Below, one piece after another: positions 6,173 to 14,007 of a stretch of DNA of 14,215 nucleotides (the stretch's first letter is position 1; every line of letters begins with the position of its first letter). The DNA lies in NCBI GenBank assembly GCA_021154985.1, contig JAJNQE010000177.1, positions 1 through 14,215 on the forward strand, in the 5' to 3' direction. Below the pieces are notes generated by a model, which was given only the letters and a program-made list of their open reading frames with translations, ran no database searches and was not told the DNA's origin. Position numbers and translations under genes: made by a program. The stretch comes from Hydrogenophaga sp. (GTDB taxonomy: Bacteria > Pseudomonadota > Gammaproteobacteria > Burkholderiales > Burkholderiaceae_C).

Positions 6173-7117
6173 ATGGCTGAACTGACAATTGCTTTCGTGG
6201 ATTTAACCGGCAGCGTCTCGGTGTTTGAAACACTGGGTAACGACCGCGCCACGATGGTGGTGACCAAGCTCACCCAATGGATCGGCGCCACCGGCATGGA
6301 ACACGGCGGCACCGTGGTGAAGATGCTGGGCGACGGCGTGTTGCTTTCTTTCACCAGCAACCGCCTTGCGGTGGAAGCCATGGTGCAGATCCAGCAGGAG
6401 CACGCCAAGCGCGTGGTCCAGTGGCCCAACCGCCTCAAACTCATGATGCAGATCGGCATGGCGCGAGGCCAGGTCGTGGTGGTCGACGGCGACTGTTTCG
6501 GGGATGCCGTCAACCTGGCCTCACGCCTGAGCGACCTGGCCGGTGGTGAACAAATCCTGGTGACCGAGAACGTGGTGCGTGAGCTTGGTGCGCGCACACC
6601 GGTGCGCAGCCGCAGCCTGGGGCCCATCCGCATCAAGGGCCGTACCGAACCCTGCGAGGTGTTCCGCATCGAATGGCAGCAGGAAATGCTGTCCGAATTC
6701 CTCACCTTGCCGGCTGATCTGCATTCGCTCACACCGCCCAAAGACGTGGGCATGGGCGGCATTGAACTGGCGTGGCTGGACAGCAGCCGCAGCTTCGGCC
6801 TGACCGAGCTGCCGCTGAAGATCGGCCGGGTGCCCGAAGCCGACTTTGTGGTGAGCGACCCCCGCGTCTCCCGCATGCACACCCGCATCGACATGCGCTC
6901 GGGCAATTACGTGCTCGAAGACATCAGCAGCTACGGCACCTGGGTGCGCTTTGCCGGCGGCGACAACGTGATCGCGCTGCGCCGCCAGGAGTGCATGCTG
7001 CACAGCGACGGCGAGATTGCGTTGGGAGCGCCCTTCAGCGATTTCAGCGCGCCCACCGTGAGCTTCAAGCTGGTCAACGGCAGCATGGTGCTCGGCCGAC
7101 CGCCGCTGCGAAGCTGA
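6173..7117 (+). CDS. Class III adenylate/guanylate cyclase with C-terminal FHA domain
   Basis: A 314-residue soluble signalling protein. Residues about 1-170 form a class III cyclase homology domain. Metal-binding Asp10 (AFVDLTGS) and Asp54 (KMLGDG), adenine-specifying Lys50 and Asp107, and transition-state Asn114 and Arg118 (GDAVNLASRL) are all present, so it should be an active enzyme making cAMP as a homodimer. Residues about 200-305 form a forkhead-associated (phosphothreonine-binding) domain: IGR at 217-219, VSRMH with Ser233 and His236, then SSYGTWV at 252-258, where the usual Asn before Gly-Thr is Tyr. There is no membrane segment. The start ATG lies eight residues before the metal-binding strand, so little can be missing; no Shine-Dalgarno is visible. 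The FHA domain suggests control by, or targeting to, a Thr-phosphorylated partner; no Ser/Thr kinase gene lies in this window. A gap of 76 bases separates it from the acylase gene. Confidence 0.93.
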   Translation: MAELTIAFVDLTGSVSVFETLGNDRATMVVTKLTQWIGATGMEHGGTVVKMLGDGVLLSFTSNRLAVEAMVQIQQEHAKRVVQWPNRLKLMMQIGMARGQVVVVDGDCFGDAVNLASRLSDLAGGEQILVTENVVRELGARTPVRSRSLGPIRIKGRTEPCEVFRIEWQQEMLSEFLTLPADLHSLTPPKDVGMGGIELAWLDSSRSFGLTELPLKIGRVPEADFVVSDPRVSRMHTRIDMRSGNYVLEDISSYGTWVRFAGGDNVIALRRQECMLHSDGEIALGAPFSDFSAPTVSFKLVNGSMVLGRPPLRS

Positions 7118-7183
7118 CGCGACCCCGCCAGGCTGCTGCGTTCCCAACGCAGGCCGCCGGCCGCATTCCGACAAAACACCCGC

Positions 7184-7188
7184 AGGAG
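7184..7188 (+). promoter_or_regulatory. Ribosome binding site of the acylase gene
   Basis: AGGAG lies five bases before ATG 7194, a near-ideal match that fixes the start of the acylase. Confidence 0.7.
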
Positions 7189-7193
7189 ACACC

Positions 7194-9680
7194 ATGCGCT
7201 GGATCAAACGTTTCTTCAAACTCCTCGTGGTGCTGCTGGTGGCGGCCGTGGTCGCCGCGGCTTTCTACGCACAGCGCACGCTGCCGAAGATGGATGGGCG
7301 GCTGCAGCTCAGCGGCCTGGCCGGGCCGGTCACGGTGCACCGCGATGCCAGCGATGTGACGCACATCCTGGCCGGGCGACCCACCGATGCGTGGAAGGCC
7401 CTGGGCTATGTGCATGCGCAAGAGCGCGGCTGGCAACTGGAGTTCAACCGTCGGGTGATGCGTGGCGCGCTCTCGGAAGTGCTCGGGCCGGCCACACTGG
7501 AGACCGACAAACTCATGCGCACGCTGGGCATCCGCCAGGCCGCACAACGCCAGTGGGACGGCCTGCCGCCCGATGCGCGCAGCGCGCTCCAGGCTTACAG
7601 CGACGGCATCAACGCTTTTTTTGCCGACAGCTCGCAGGCGCTGTCGCCTGAATTCGTCTTGTTGAGCGTGGACCCGGGCCCCGAGGCAAGAGCCGGGCGC
7701 TACTGGGACCCGCTGGACAGCGTGGGCTGGTCCATCATGATGGCGCTGGACCTGGGCGGCAACTGGGGCAACGAGTTCGCGCGCCTCACGGCCCTGCAAA
7801 CCATCGACACGCCGGCGCTGTGGGAGCTGTTCCCGCCGTACCCCGGCGAGCGTCCGGCCGCCACGGCCGATCTGGCCGGCCTGTACCGTGGCCTTGGCTT
7901 GTACCGGCCTGCACCGGTGACCACATCCACCGCCACACCCGAGCCGCAGACCATGGCCGCACTGATCGGGCGCGACATGGAACGCTGGACAGCGGAGCTG
8001 GGCAACATCGAAGGCAAGGGCTCCAACAACTGGGTGGTGTCGGGTGCGCGCAGCAAGACCGGCATGCCCTTGCTGGCCAACGATCCGCACCTGGGCCTGA
8101 GTGCGCCGGCCATCTGGTACTTCGCACGGCTGCAGGCGCCCGACGCCGACGGCATCCGGGGCATGGACGTGATCGGCGCCACGCTGCCGGGCACGCCGTT
8201 TGTGGTGCTGGGGCGCACCGGGCAGGTGGCCTGGGGTTTCACCAACACCGGTCCCGATGTGCAGGACCTCTACATCGAGCAGATCAACCCGGCCAATCCG
8301 GCGCAGTACCGGGTGCCGGGCAACACGGCCGAGCCTGTGTGGGCCGACTTTGCCCTGCGCATGGAAACCATCCGTGTGAAGAACCAGCCCGATGTGAGCC
8401 ACATGGTGCGCAGCACGCGACACGGCCCGGTGCTCAGCGACGCGCAGGCGCGCCATGGCGAGGTGATCGACACAGCCCGGTTCGTGCTGGCCCTGCGCTG
8501 GACCGCGCTGGACGCCGACAACCGCAACGTGGTGGCCACGCTCGAATCGAACCGCGCACAGTCGGTGGCCGATCTGACCAAAGCCTTTGCCGATTTCCAC
8601 TCGCCGATGCAGAACGTATTGATGGCCGACCGCAGCGGCGTCATTGCCTACAAGGCGGTGGGCCGGGTGCCTTTGCGATCGACTGAGAACGACATCCGAG
8701 GGGTGGCTCCCGCACCGGGCTGGGAAGCGCGTTACGACTGGGCTGGCTGGCTGCCCTACGAAGACACACCGCAGGACGCCGGCCAACGCGGCTGGATCGC
8801 CACCGCCAACCAACGCATTCACGCGGCCGATTACCCCCACTTCCTCACCCAGGACTGGGCTCCGCCGTACCGACAGGAACGCATTGAAGCCATGCTGGAG
8901 GCCACGCCGCAGCACACGGTGGCGTCGTTTCAGGCCATGCACGGCGACCTGCAGTCGGCCGCCACGCTGCGCTTGTTGCCGTTCCTGCAAAAGACCGCAT
9001 CCAGCCACCCGCTGGCGGCGGCAGCCCAGGCGCAACTCAAGGACTTCAATGGCGAGATGCGGGCTGAACTCGCGGCGCCCTTGATCTACACCGCATGGAT
9101 TGACGCGTTCACGCGCCAGGTGGTGGGCGAGCGCCTGGGGCAAGCGCGTTTTGAGAGCCTCTACGGCAAACGGCTGTTTCGCAACGCGGTCGAGGGCATC
9201 CTCGAGCGCAACGACGCTGGTTGGTGTGGCTCGGCCGGCTGCGAGGCGGCCAGCACACGCGCGTTCGACCGCGCACTCGATCAGCTGCGTCAAAAACACG
9301 GTGACGATGTGACGAAGTGGCGCTGGGCCGATGCCCATCCGGCCATTTCCATCCACCGGCCCCTGAGCAATGTGAAAGCGCTGGCGCCGTTCTTCGAGGT
9401 GCGCACGCCCACGGGCGGCGACCCGTTCACCGTCAACGTGGGGCAGTACCACCTGGACAAGGCCGATGCCCCGTTTGCCAACCGGCACGCGGCCAGCCTG
9501 CGCGCCATCTACGACCTGGCCGACCTGGACAACTCACGCTTCATCTACCAGACGGGGCAGAGCGGAAACGTGTTTTCAGGCCGCTACCGCGACATGCGCA
9601 AGACCTGGGCTGAGGTGGAGTACCGGACGCTCAGCATGAAACCGGACGCGTGGACGTCCACCCTGGAGCTCGTGCCCTGA
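7194..9680 (+). CDS. Penicillin acylase family protein (Ntn hydrolase), membrane-anchored
   Basis: An 828-residue precursor of the penicillin amidase/AHL acylase family (peptidase S45), which hydrolyses amide bonds of acylated small molecules. The N-terminus has basic residues and one hydrophobic helix at about 9-25 without a clear cleavage site, so the enzyme probably sits in the periplasm as a signal-anchored protein. Autocatalytic maturation should cut between Gly276 and Ser277 in EGKGSNNWVV, leaving Ser277 as the N-terminal nucleophile of the beta chain. NDPHL at 296-300 and Asn537 in ATANQRI are the other family active-site positions. Alpha-domain motifs GYVHAQERGWQ (71-81) and beta-domain motifs near the C-terminus (PFTVNVGQYH) are intact, and the length is normal for the family. 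The substrate (beta-lactam side chain, acyl-homoserine lactone or other) cannot be told from sequence. Its end is five bases from the convergent transporter ATPase gene. Confidence 0.92.
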   Translation: MRWIKRFFKLLVVLLVAAVVAAAFYAQRTLPKMDGRLQLSGLAGPVTVHRDASDVTHILAGRPTDAWKALGYVHAQERGWQLEFNRRVMRGALSEVLGPATLETDKLMRTLGIRQAAQRQWDGLPPDARSALQAYSDGINAFFADSSQALSPEFVLLSVDPGPEARAGRYWDPLDSVGWSIMMALDLGGNWGNEFARLTALQTIDTPALWELFPPYPGERPAATADLAGLYRGLGLYRPAPVTTSTATPEPQTMAALIGRDMERWTAELGNIEGKGSNNWVVSGARSKTGMPLLANDPHLGLSAPAIWYFARLQAPDADGIRGMDVIGATLPGTPFVVLGRTGQVAWGFTNTGPDVQDLYIEQINPANPAQYRVPGNTAEPVWADFALRMETIRVKNQPDVSHMVRSTRHGPVLSDAQARHGEVIDTARFVLALRWTALDADNRNVVATLESNRAQSVADLTKAFADFHSPMQNVLMADRSGVIAYKAVGRVPLRSTENDIRGVAPAPGWEARYDWAGWLPYEDTPQDAGQRGWIATANQRIHAADYPHFLTQDWAPPYRQERIEAMLEATPQHTVASFQAMHGDLQSAATLRLLPFLQKTASSHPLAAAAQAQLKDFNGEMRAELAAPLIYTAWIDAFTRQVVGERLGQARFESLYGKRLFRNAVEGILERNDAGWCGSAGCEAASTRAFDRALDQLRQKHGDDVTKWRWADAHPAISIHRPLSNVKALAPFFEVRTPTGGDPFTVNVGQYHLDKADAPFANRHAASLRAIYDLADLDNSRFIYQTGQSGNVFSGRYRDMRKTWAEVEYRTLSMKPDAWTSTLELVP

Positions 9681-9685
9681 GGGAG

Positions 9686-10486
9686 TTATTTGAGGTTGCC
9701 TGAGAGGAACTGCGCGAGCCGCTCGCTCTTGGGCCGCGCCAGCACCTCGGCTGGCACACCTTGCTCTTCAATGCAGCCTTTGTGCAAGAAGATGAGGTGC
9801 GAAGACACCTCGCGCGCAAAGCCCATTTCGTGCGTGACCACCACCATGGTGCGGCCTTCTTCGGCCAGCAGCTTCATCACGCGCAGCACCTCGCCCACCA
9901 GCTCGGGGTCGAGCGCGCTGGTGGGTTCGTCGAACAGCATCACGTCGGGCTCCACCGCCAGCGCGCGTGCGATCGCCACACGCTGCTGCTGACCACCGCT
10001 CATGTGCGAGGGATAGCGGTCTTCCACGCCGCGCAGGCCCACGCGTTCCAGGTAGCGCCGCGCGGTTTCCACCGCCTTGTCTTTCGGAATACCCAGCACA
10101 TTCACCGGCGCCTCGATGATGTTCTGCAGCACCGTCATGTGGGCCCAGAGGTTGAAGTGCTGGAACACCATGGCCAGCTTGGTGCGCAGGCGCTGCAACT
10201 GCGCGGCATTGACCGCGCGCAGCTCGCCGCGTTTGTCGGCCTTGAGCTGAAGCTCTTCGCCGCCCAGCACAATGCGCCCGGTGTTGGGGTTCTCCAGCAG
10301 GTTGATGCAGCGCAGCAGCGTGCTCTTGCCCGAGCCGGAACTGCCGATCAGGCTTATCACATCGCCGGCCCGCGCCTGCAGCGACACGCCTTTGAGCACT
10401 TCGTTGGCACCGAAACGTTTGTGGATGTCGTGCACCTCCAGCAAGGGGCGGCCTGGCGCTCGGGTGGCGGTGGATTCTGCAGTCAT
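9686..10486 (-). CDS. aotP: Basic amino acid ABC transporter, ATP-binding protein (HisP/AotP type)
   Basis: A 266-residue cytoplasmic ATPase of the polar amino acid uptake family. Walker A GSSGSGKST is at 48-56, the Q-loop Gln at 109, the signature SGGQQQRVAIARAL at 163-176, Walker B DVMLFDE at 181-187 with catalytic Glu187, and the H-loop His at 219. The insertion after GGEELQLK, typical of HisP/ArtP-like proteins, is present. I chose ATG 10486 because HisP-like proteins begin shortly before the first strand; the open frame extends upstream but overlaps the preceding gene. It is the last gene of the five-gene leftward operon, 25 bases after the AotO-like gene. The symbol rests on operon order and family; HisP/ArtP would be an equally valid family name. 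Confidence 0.93.
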   Translation of the reverse strand: MTAESTATRAPGRPLLEVHDIHKRFGANEVLKGVSLQARAGDVISLIGSSGSGKSTLLRCINLLENPNTGRIVLGGEELQLKADKRGELRAVNAAQLQRLRTKLAMVFQHFNLWAHMTVLQNIIEAPVNVLGIPKDKAVETARRYLERVGLRGVEDRYPSHMSGGQQQRVAIARALAVEPDVMLFDEPTSALDPELVGEVLRVMKLLAEEGRTMVVVTHEMGFAREVSSHLIFLHKGCIEEQGVPAEVLARPKSERLAQFLSGNLK

Positions 10487-10511
10487 GGTCGATACCCGAT
10501 GAAATGAATGC

Positions 10512-11651
10512 TCAGGCGCCCAGCAGGTCGCCGGAGCGGAACGGTGTGGCACCGGCGATCTTGCCGACTTCACCGCCAGAGACGATGTAGCGTTCGCGCA
10601 CGGCGGCGTACAACACACCCGAGACCTCGGCGCGTACCTCGTGCACACGCGCCTGGCCAGGCGCCGTGGGGTCGATCACCTCGGCGACCACGTCGCCCAC
10701 GCTCACGCGGGCGCCGGGTTTCACCAGAAACACCAGCACGCCCGGCACCGGTGAGCGCAGTGTTTGTGATCCCGCCAGCGGTGTGGGATGGCAGGCCAGG
10801 GGCGGCAGCGGGGGCGTTGTGTCGGCGGCCACAGCGCCCGCGTGCTCGAGGAAAGCGAAGATGGCGTGGGCGTCTTTGCGCGCCAGGTCGTGCGACACGT
10901 CCGCCTCGCCCCTCAGCTCCACCGTGGCGCTGGCGCAGCCCTGGGGCAGGGGCGCTTTCACGCCAGCTTCGCGCAGCGCTGCGGCCAACTGCCACCACAA
11001 CCCCGAGAGACGTTCGTCAAACGGTCCGCCGCCCGACTCGCGCGCCAGCAGCACCGCCTGGCAACCCAGCAGGCGCGCCAGCGGTTCCAGCGGCGCCCAG
11101 CAGGCCTCTTCGCTGTAGAGATGCATCACCGCGTCGTTGTCGCAGTGCAGATCCAGCACCAGGTCGGCGTCGTGCGAGAGCAGCAGCAACTGCCGGCGCA
11201 GGCTGTCGAGCTCGCTGGCCGGTTGCCACTGCCTGAGCCAGTTGCCGACCAGTTGGCGCACTGTGGCCACGTTGGCCTGTGCGTCAGGTCTCATGCGGGA
11301 CTGGGCTTCGGCCAGCACGGCGGCGGCCATGTCCGGGTAGTGCCGGTTGAAGTTTTGTGCGGTGTCGAACTCGAAGCGGCCCATGGCGCGGTGGTCCAGG
11401 CGCTGACTCAGACCGATCGGGTTGGCCGCCGGCACCAGAACCACCTCGCCGTGCACGAGCCCTGCCTTGTCGGCCGCCTCAAGCCGCTGGCGAAGGTGGT
11501 GCGCGACCAGCATGCCGGGGAGCTCTTCGGCGTGCAGGCTGGCCTGGATGTAGACCTTGGGGCGGGCGCCAGGCGTGCCGAAGTGAAAAGCCACCCAGGT
11601 TTTCTGGCTGCCCAGGCTCGGGCTCAGCAGAGGGTATTCGGCGCGTTGCAT
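10512..11651 (-). CDS. aotO: Succinylglutamate desuccinylase/aspartoacylase-like protein (AotO type)
   Basis: A 379-residue protein of the M14-like zinc carboxypeptidase/aspartoacylase superfamily. Zinc ligands appear as HAEE (His40, Glu43) and DLHCD (His169), and Glu245 in ATVELRG is the likely catalytic base. NPIGLSQR near 77-84 and the Arg/Asn-rich FNRHY near 101-105 fit substrate binding in this family. The last 90 or so residues form a biotinyl/lipoyl-like barrel-sandwich module (SPVPGVLVFLVKPGARVSVG) seen in the longer members. It sits between the second permease and the ATPase genes of the importer, the place held by aotO in the Pseudomonas aot operon, where the enzymatic role has stayed unclear. 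A hydrolase acting on acylated arginine or ornithine taken up by the transporter is a reasonable inference. No strong Shine-Dalgarno is visible; the gene starts 22 bases after the permease stop. Confidence 0.87.
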   Translation of the reverse strand: MQRAEYPLLSPSLGSQKTWVAFHFGTPGARPKVYIQASLHAEELPGMLVAHHLRQRLEAADKAGLVHGEVVLVPAANPIGLSQRLDHRAMGRFEFDTAQNFNRHYPDMAAAVLAEAQSRMRPDAQANVATVRQLVGNWLRQWQPASELDSLRRQLLLLSHDADLVLDLHCDNDAVMHLYSEEACWAPLEPLARLLGCQAVLLARESGGGPFDERLSGLWWQLAAALREAGVKAPLPQGCASATVELRGEADVSHDLARKDAHAIFAFLEHAGAVAADTTPPLPPLACHPTPLAGSQTLRSPVPGVLVFLVKPGARVSVGDVVAEVIDPTAPGQARVHEVRAEVSGVLYAAVRERYIVSGGEVGKIAGATPFRSGDLLGA

Positions 11652-11673
11652 GGTTCGAAGGATGCTGCGAGCC

Positions 11674-12387
11674 TCAGTGCCCGCGCGGTGCGAGGTGGGC
11701 CAGGAAGCGCCGCTCGGCGAGCTTGAACAGGCCCACCAGGCTGAAGGTGATGGTGAGGTAGATCGCGGCTGCGAAGATGTAGGCCTCGAAGGGCAGGTAG
11801 AAGTCGGAGTAGATGCGGCTGGCCGCAGCGGTCACGTCCAGCATGGCGGGCACGGTGCTGGCCAGGCTGGTGGCGTGCAGCATCATGACCACCTCGTTGC
11901 TGTAGGCCGGCAGCGTGCGGCGGATGGCGCTCGGCAACACGATGCGGCGCATGGCGGTGGCCGGGCTCATGCCCATCGCTTGTGCCGCTTCGATTTCACC
12001 GGCCGACGTTTCCCGGATGGCGCCCGCCAGCATTTCAGCGGTGTATCCCGCCGTGTTGAGGCTGAAGGCCAGCAAGGCGCAAAAGAACGGCTCCTTGAAA
12101 TGCGTCCAGGGCCACACATCGTTCCAGCGAGCCTGGATCCAGTCCAGTTGCGCCAGACCGTAGTAAATGAGGTAGAGCTGGATGAGCAGCGGCGTGCCCC
12201 GGATCACATAGGTGTAGGCGCCGACGAGCCAGCGCAGGGGTTTGATCGAGCTTGTGAGCGCCAGCGCGAACAGCACGGCGAGCAGCGTGCCCACGCCCAG
12301 CGACGAGAGCAGCAGCCACAGGGTGGTGACGAGCCCTTCGCCGTACATGGCCAAGGTGTCGGGTCGGAAAATGACGTCCCACTTCAT
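11674..12387 (-). CDS. aotM: Basic amino acid ABC transporter permease (HisM/AotM type)
   Basis: A 237-residue inner-membrane permease with about five helices. It carries RGTP at 63-66, the permease signature of the polar amino acid family, and the EAA loop GEIEAAQAMGMSPATAMRRI at 130-149, which docks on the ATPase. NTAGYTAEMLAGAI just before that loop and the length match HisM. It pairs with the preceding permease (10-base gap) to form the heterodimeric pore. The ATG start gives a short cytoplasmic or periplasmic head (MKWDVIFRPDT) typical of HisM. Confidence 0.93.
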   Translation of the reverse strand: MKWDVIFRPDTLAMYGEGLVTTLWLLLSSLGVGTLLAVLFALALTSSIKPLRWLVGAYTYVIRGTPLLIQLYLIYYGLAQLDWIQARWNDVWPWTHFKEPFFCALLAFSLNTAGYTAEMLAGAIRETSAGEIEAAQAMGMSPATAMRRIVLPSAIRRTLPAYSNEVVMMLHATSLASTVPAMLDVTAAASRIYSDFYLPFEAYIFAAAIYLTITFSLVGLFKLAERRFLAHLAPRGH

Positions 12388-12397
12388 GCGCAGGTGC

Positions 12398-13084
12398 TCA
12401 GGCGTTGGCGCGTTTCACGCCCAGGCTGAAGCGGCGGTCCAGCCAGCGCAGCGCCCACAGCGACACCGAGGTGTAGACCAGGAACAGCGCTGCCGCAAAG
12501 AGGAAGAAAGTGAATGGCTCACGCGTGGCCGCACTGGCCTGCTTGGCCAGGTAGGTCATTTCCTGAAGACCGATCAGGCTCACCAGCGCAGTGGCCTTGA
12601 TCAGCACGAGCCAGTTGTTGGTGAAGCCGGGGAGGGCGTAGCGCACCATCTGGGGGGCGGTGATGCGCACAAAGGTGCGCACAGGGCCCATGCCGAAGGC
12701 CCAGGCTGCTTCCATCTGCCCCTTGGGAATCGACAGGATGGCGCCGCGGAAAGTCTCCGTCATGTAGGCGCCATAGATGAAACCGATGGTGAGCACACCG
12801 GCGAGAAACGGGTTGATGTCCACCGAGGCCTTGCTGCCCATGGCTTCGAGCAGGTTGTTCAGGCCGATGGTGCCGCCGTAGTAAATCAGCAGCATCAGCA
12901 CCAGCTCGGGCACACCACGCACCAGCGTGGTGTAGACCGTGGCCAACCCCACCACGAGGGGGCGGCCGGAGAGTTTGGCCACGGCACCCAGCAGACCCAG
13001 CATCACGGCCACCATCAAGGCGGCCAGTGAAACGCCCACCGTGAGGAGGGCGCCGTGCAGGATCGAACTGAAGTAGCCGGACAA
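12398..13084 (-). CDS. aotQ: Basic amino acid ABC transporter permease (HisQ/AotQ type), TTG start
   Basis: A 228-residue permease with about five helices. It has RGVPELVLMLLIYYG at 56-70, GFIYGAYMTETFRGA at 101-115 and the EAA loop KGQMEAAWAFGMGPVRTFVR at 121-140, all closely matching enterobacterial HisQ, down to the C-terminal RRFSLGVKRA. The start is TTG at 13084-13082. The following GYFSSILHGALLTV lines up with the N-terminus of HisQ, and no ATG or GTG codon nearby would keep the first helix whole. It begins 11 bases after the stop of the binding-protein gene, so the weak TTG may reduce its synthesis relative to the abundant binding protein. Confidence 0.92.
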   Translation of the reverse strand: MSGYFSSILHGALLTVGVSLAALMVAVMLGLLGAVAKLSGRPLVVGLATVYTTLVRGVPELVLMLLIYYGGTIGLNNLLEAMGSKASVDINPFLAGVLTIGFIYGAYMTETFRGAILSIPKGQMEAAWAFGMGPVRTFVRITAPQMVRYALPGFTNNWLVLIKATALVSLIGLQEMTYLAKQASAATREPFTFFLFAAALFLVYTSVSLWALRWLDRRFSLGVKRANA

Positions 13085-13095
13085 AACGCGGCAGC

Positions 13096-13944
13096 TCAGT
13101 TGCCGTACACGTCGAAGTCGAAGTACTTCTTGCTGACCGCCTCGTAAACGCCGTTGGAGCGGATAGCCTTGATGGCGGCGTTCAACTCACCCTTGAGTGC
13201 CGCTTCGTCCTTGCGCAGCGCCACGCCCACGCCCGTACCGAAGTACTTGGCATCGGCCAGCACCGGGCCCACGAAACCGTAACCAGCGCCTTCGGGCTTG
13301 CTCAGGAAGCCGCCGTTCACCTCGACCTGGTCGGCCACGGTGCCGTCCAGACGACCCGACTTGATGTCCAGATAGACCTGGTCCTGTGCTTCGTAAGGCA
13401 CGACGTTCACGCCGGCGCCCTTGAGCTCGCCCATGGCGTATTTCTCTTGCGTGCTGCCCTTGAGCACGCCGATCTTCTTGCCTTTGAGCGAAGCGGCATC
13501 GGTGAAGGCCGTGCCGGTTTTCACCACGATGCGGCTGGGCGTGAAGTAGTACTTGTCGGTGAAGTCCACCACCTGCTGGCGCTCTTCGGTGATCGACATC
13601 GAGCTGATGATCGCGTCGTACTTCTTGGCCTGCAGGCCGGGGATCATGCTGTCCCAGACCTGTTCGACATACACGCACTTGCGCTTGATTTCGTTGCACA
13701 GCGCTTCGGCGATGTCCACGTCGAAGCCGGTGGGCTTGCCGTCGGCGGTCTTGAAGGTGAAGGGCTCGTAGGTCGGATCGATCGCCACCTTCAGTTCAGG
13801 CAGTTCGGCCGGCGCTGGCGCAGCGGCTGGAGCAGCCACCGGGGCCGGCGCGGGTGCGGCTGCAGGTGCGGGCGTTTCGGTTTTTCCACAGCCGACCAAG
13901 GCAGCGGCAGCGATCAGGCTCAGGGGCAAAAGCAGGTTTTTCAT
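13096..13944 (-). CDS. aotJ: Basic amino acid ABC transporter substrate-binding lipoprotein (ArgT/HisJ/AotJ type)
   Basis: A 282-residue solute-binding protein for arginine, ornithine, lysine or histidine-type ligands. Residues 1-18 are a signal peptide ending in the lipobox LVGC, so Cys19 should be lipidated and the protein membrane-tethered. Residues about 24-48 are an Ala/Pro repeat linker, followed by the type II periplasmic binding fold: IDPTYEPFTF (55-64), GFDVDIAEALC (73-83), SSMSITEERQQVVDFT (114-129) and KKIGVLKGSTQE (156-167). Cys83 and Cys90 correspond to the disulfide of HisJ/ArgT. I prefer ATG 13944 over ATG 13950 because GAAAG is correctly spaced only from the second. It is the first gene of the operon. 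The exact ligand cannot be fixed from sequence. Confidence 0.93.
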   Translation of the reverse strand: MKNLLLPLSLIAAAALVGCGKTETPAPAAAPAPAPVAAPAAAPAPAELPELKVAIDPTYEPFTFKTADGKPTGFDVDIAEALCNEIKRKCVYVEQVWDSMIPGLQAKKYDAIISSMSITEERQQVVDFTDKYYFTPSRIVVKTGTAFTDAASLKGKKIGVLKGSTQEKYAMGELKGAGVNVVPYEAQDQVYLDIKSGRLDGTVADQVEVNGGFLSKPEGAGYGFVGPVLADAKYFGTGVGVALRKDEAALKGELNAAIKAIRSNGVYEAVSKKYFDFDVYGN

Positions 13945-14001
13945 GAACATCTTTCAGTGGCGAAGAAATGGATCGCCGGACAGGTTGAGACAAGCGTGTG
14001 A

Positions 14002-14007
14002 ATTGTA
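14002..14007 (-). promoter_or_regulatory. Possible -10 box for the transporter operon
   Basis: TACAAT on the minus strand lies about 58 bases before the aotJ ATG, a suitable distance for a promoter with a short leader. The -35 region (CGGTGC or TTCGGT at 17-19 bases) is poor, so activator control is possible. Confidence 0.35.

Noticed and set aside
7074..9488. An 804-codon leftward open frame opposite the acylase gene
   Set aside because: It has no recognisable domain, is Arg/His/Gly-rich, and covers a complete acylase with its catalytic motifs and a strong ribosome binding site. Long antisense frames are common at this GC content.
9681..9685. Terminator between the acylase and aotP genes
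   Set aside because: Only five bases separate the convergent stops, and I see no hairpin with a T-run in or next to this gap.
13830..13875. Short repeats of GCC/GCAGG type that might be a repeat array
   Set aside because: They encode the Ala/Pro linker of the binding lipoprotein and are irregular at base level.
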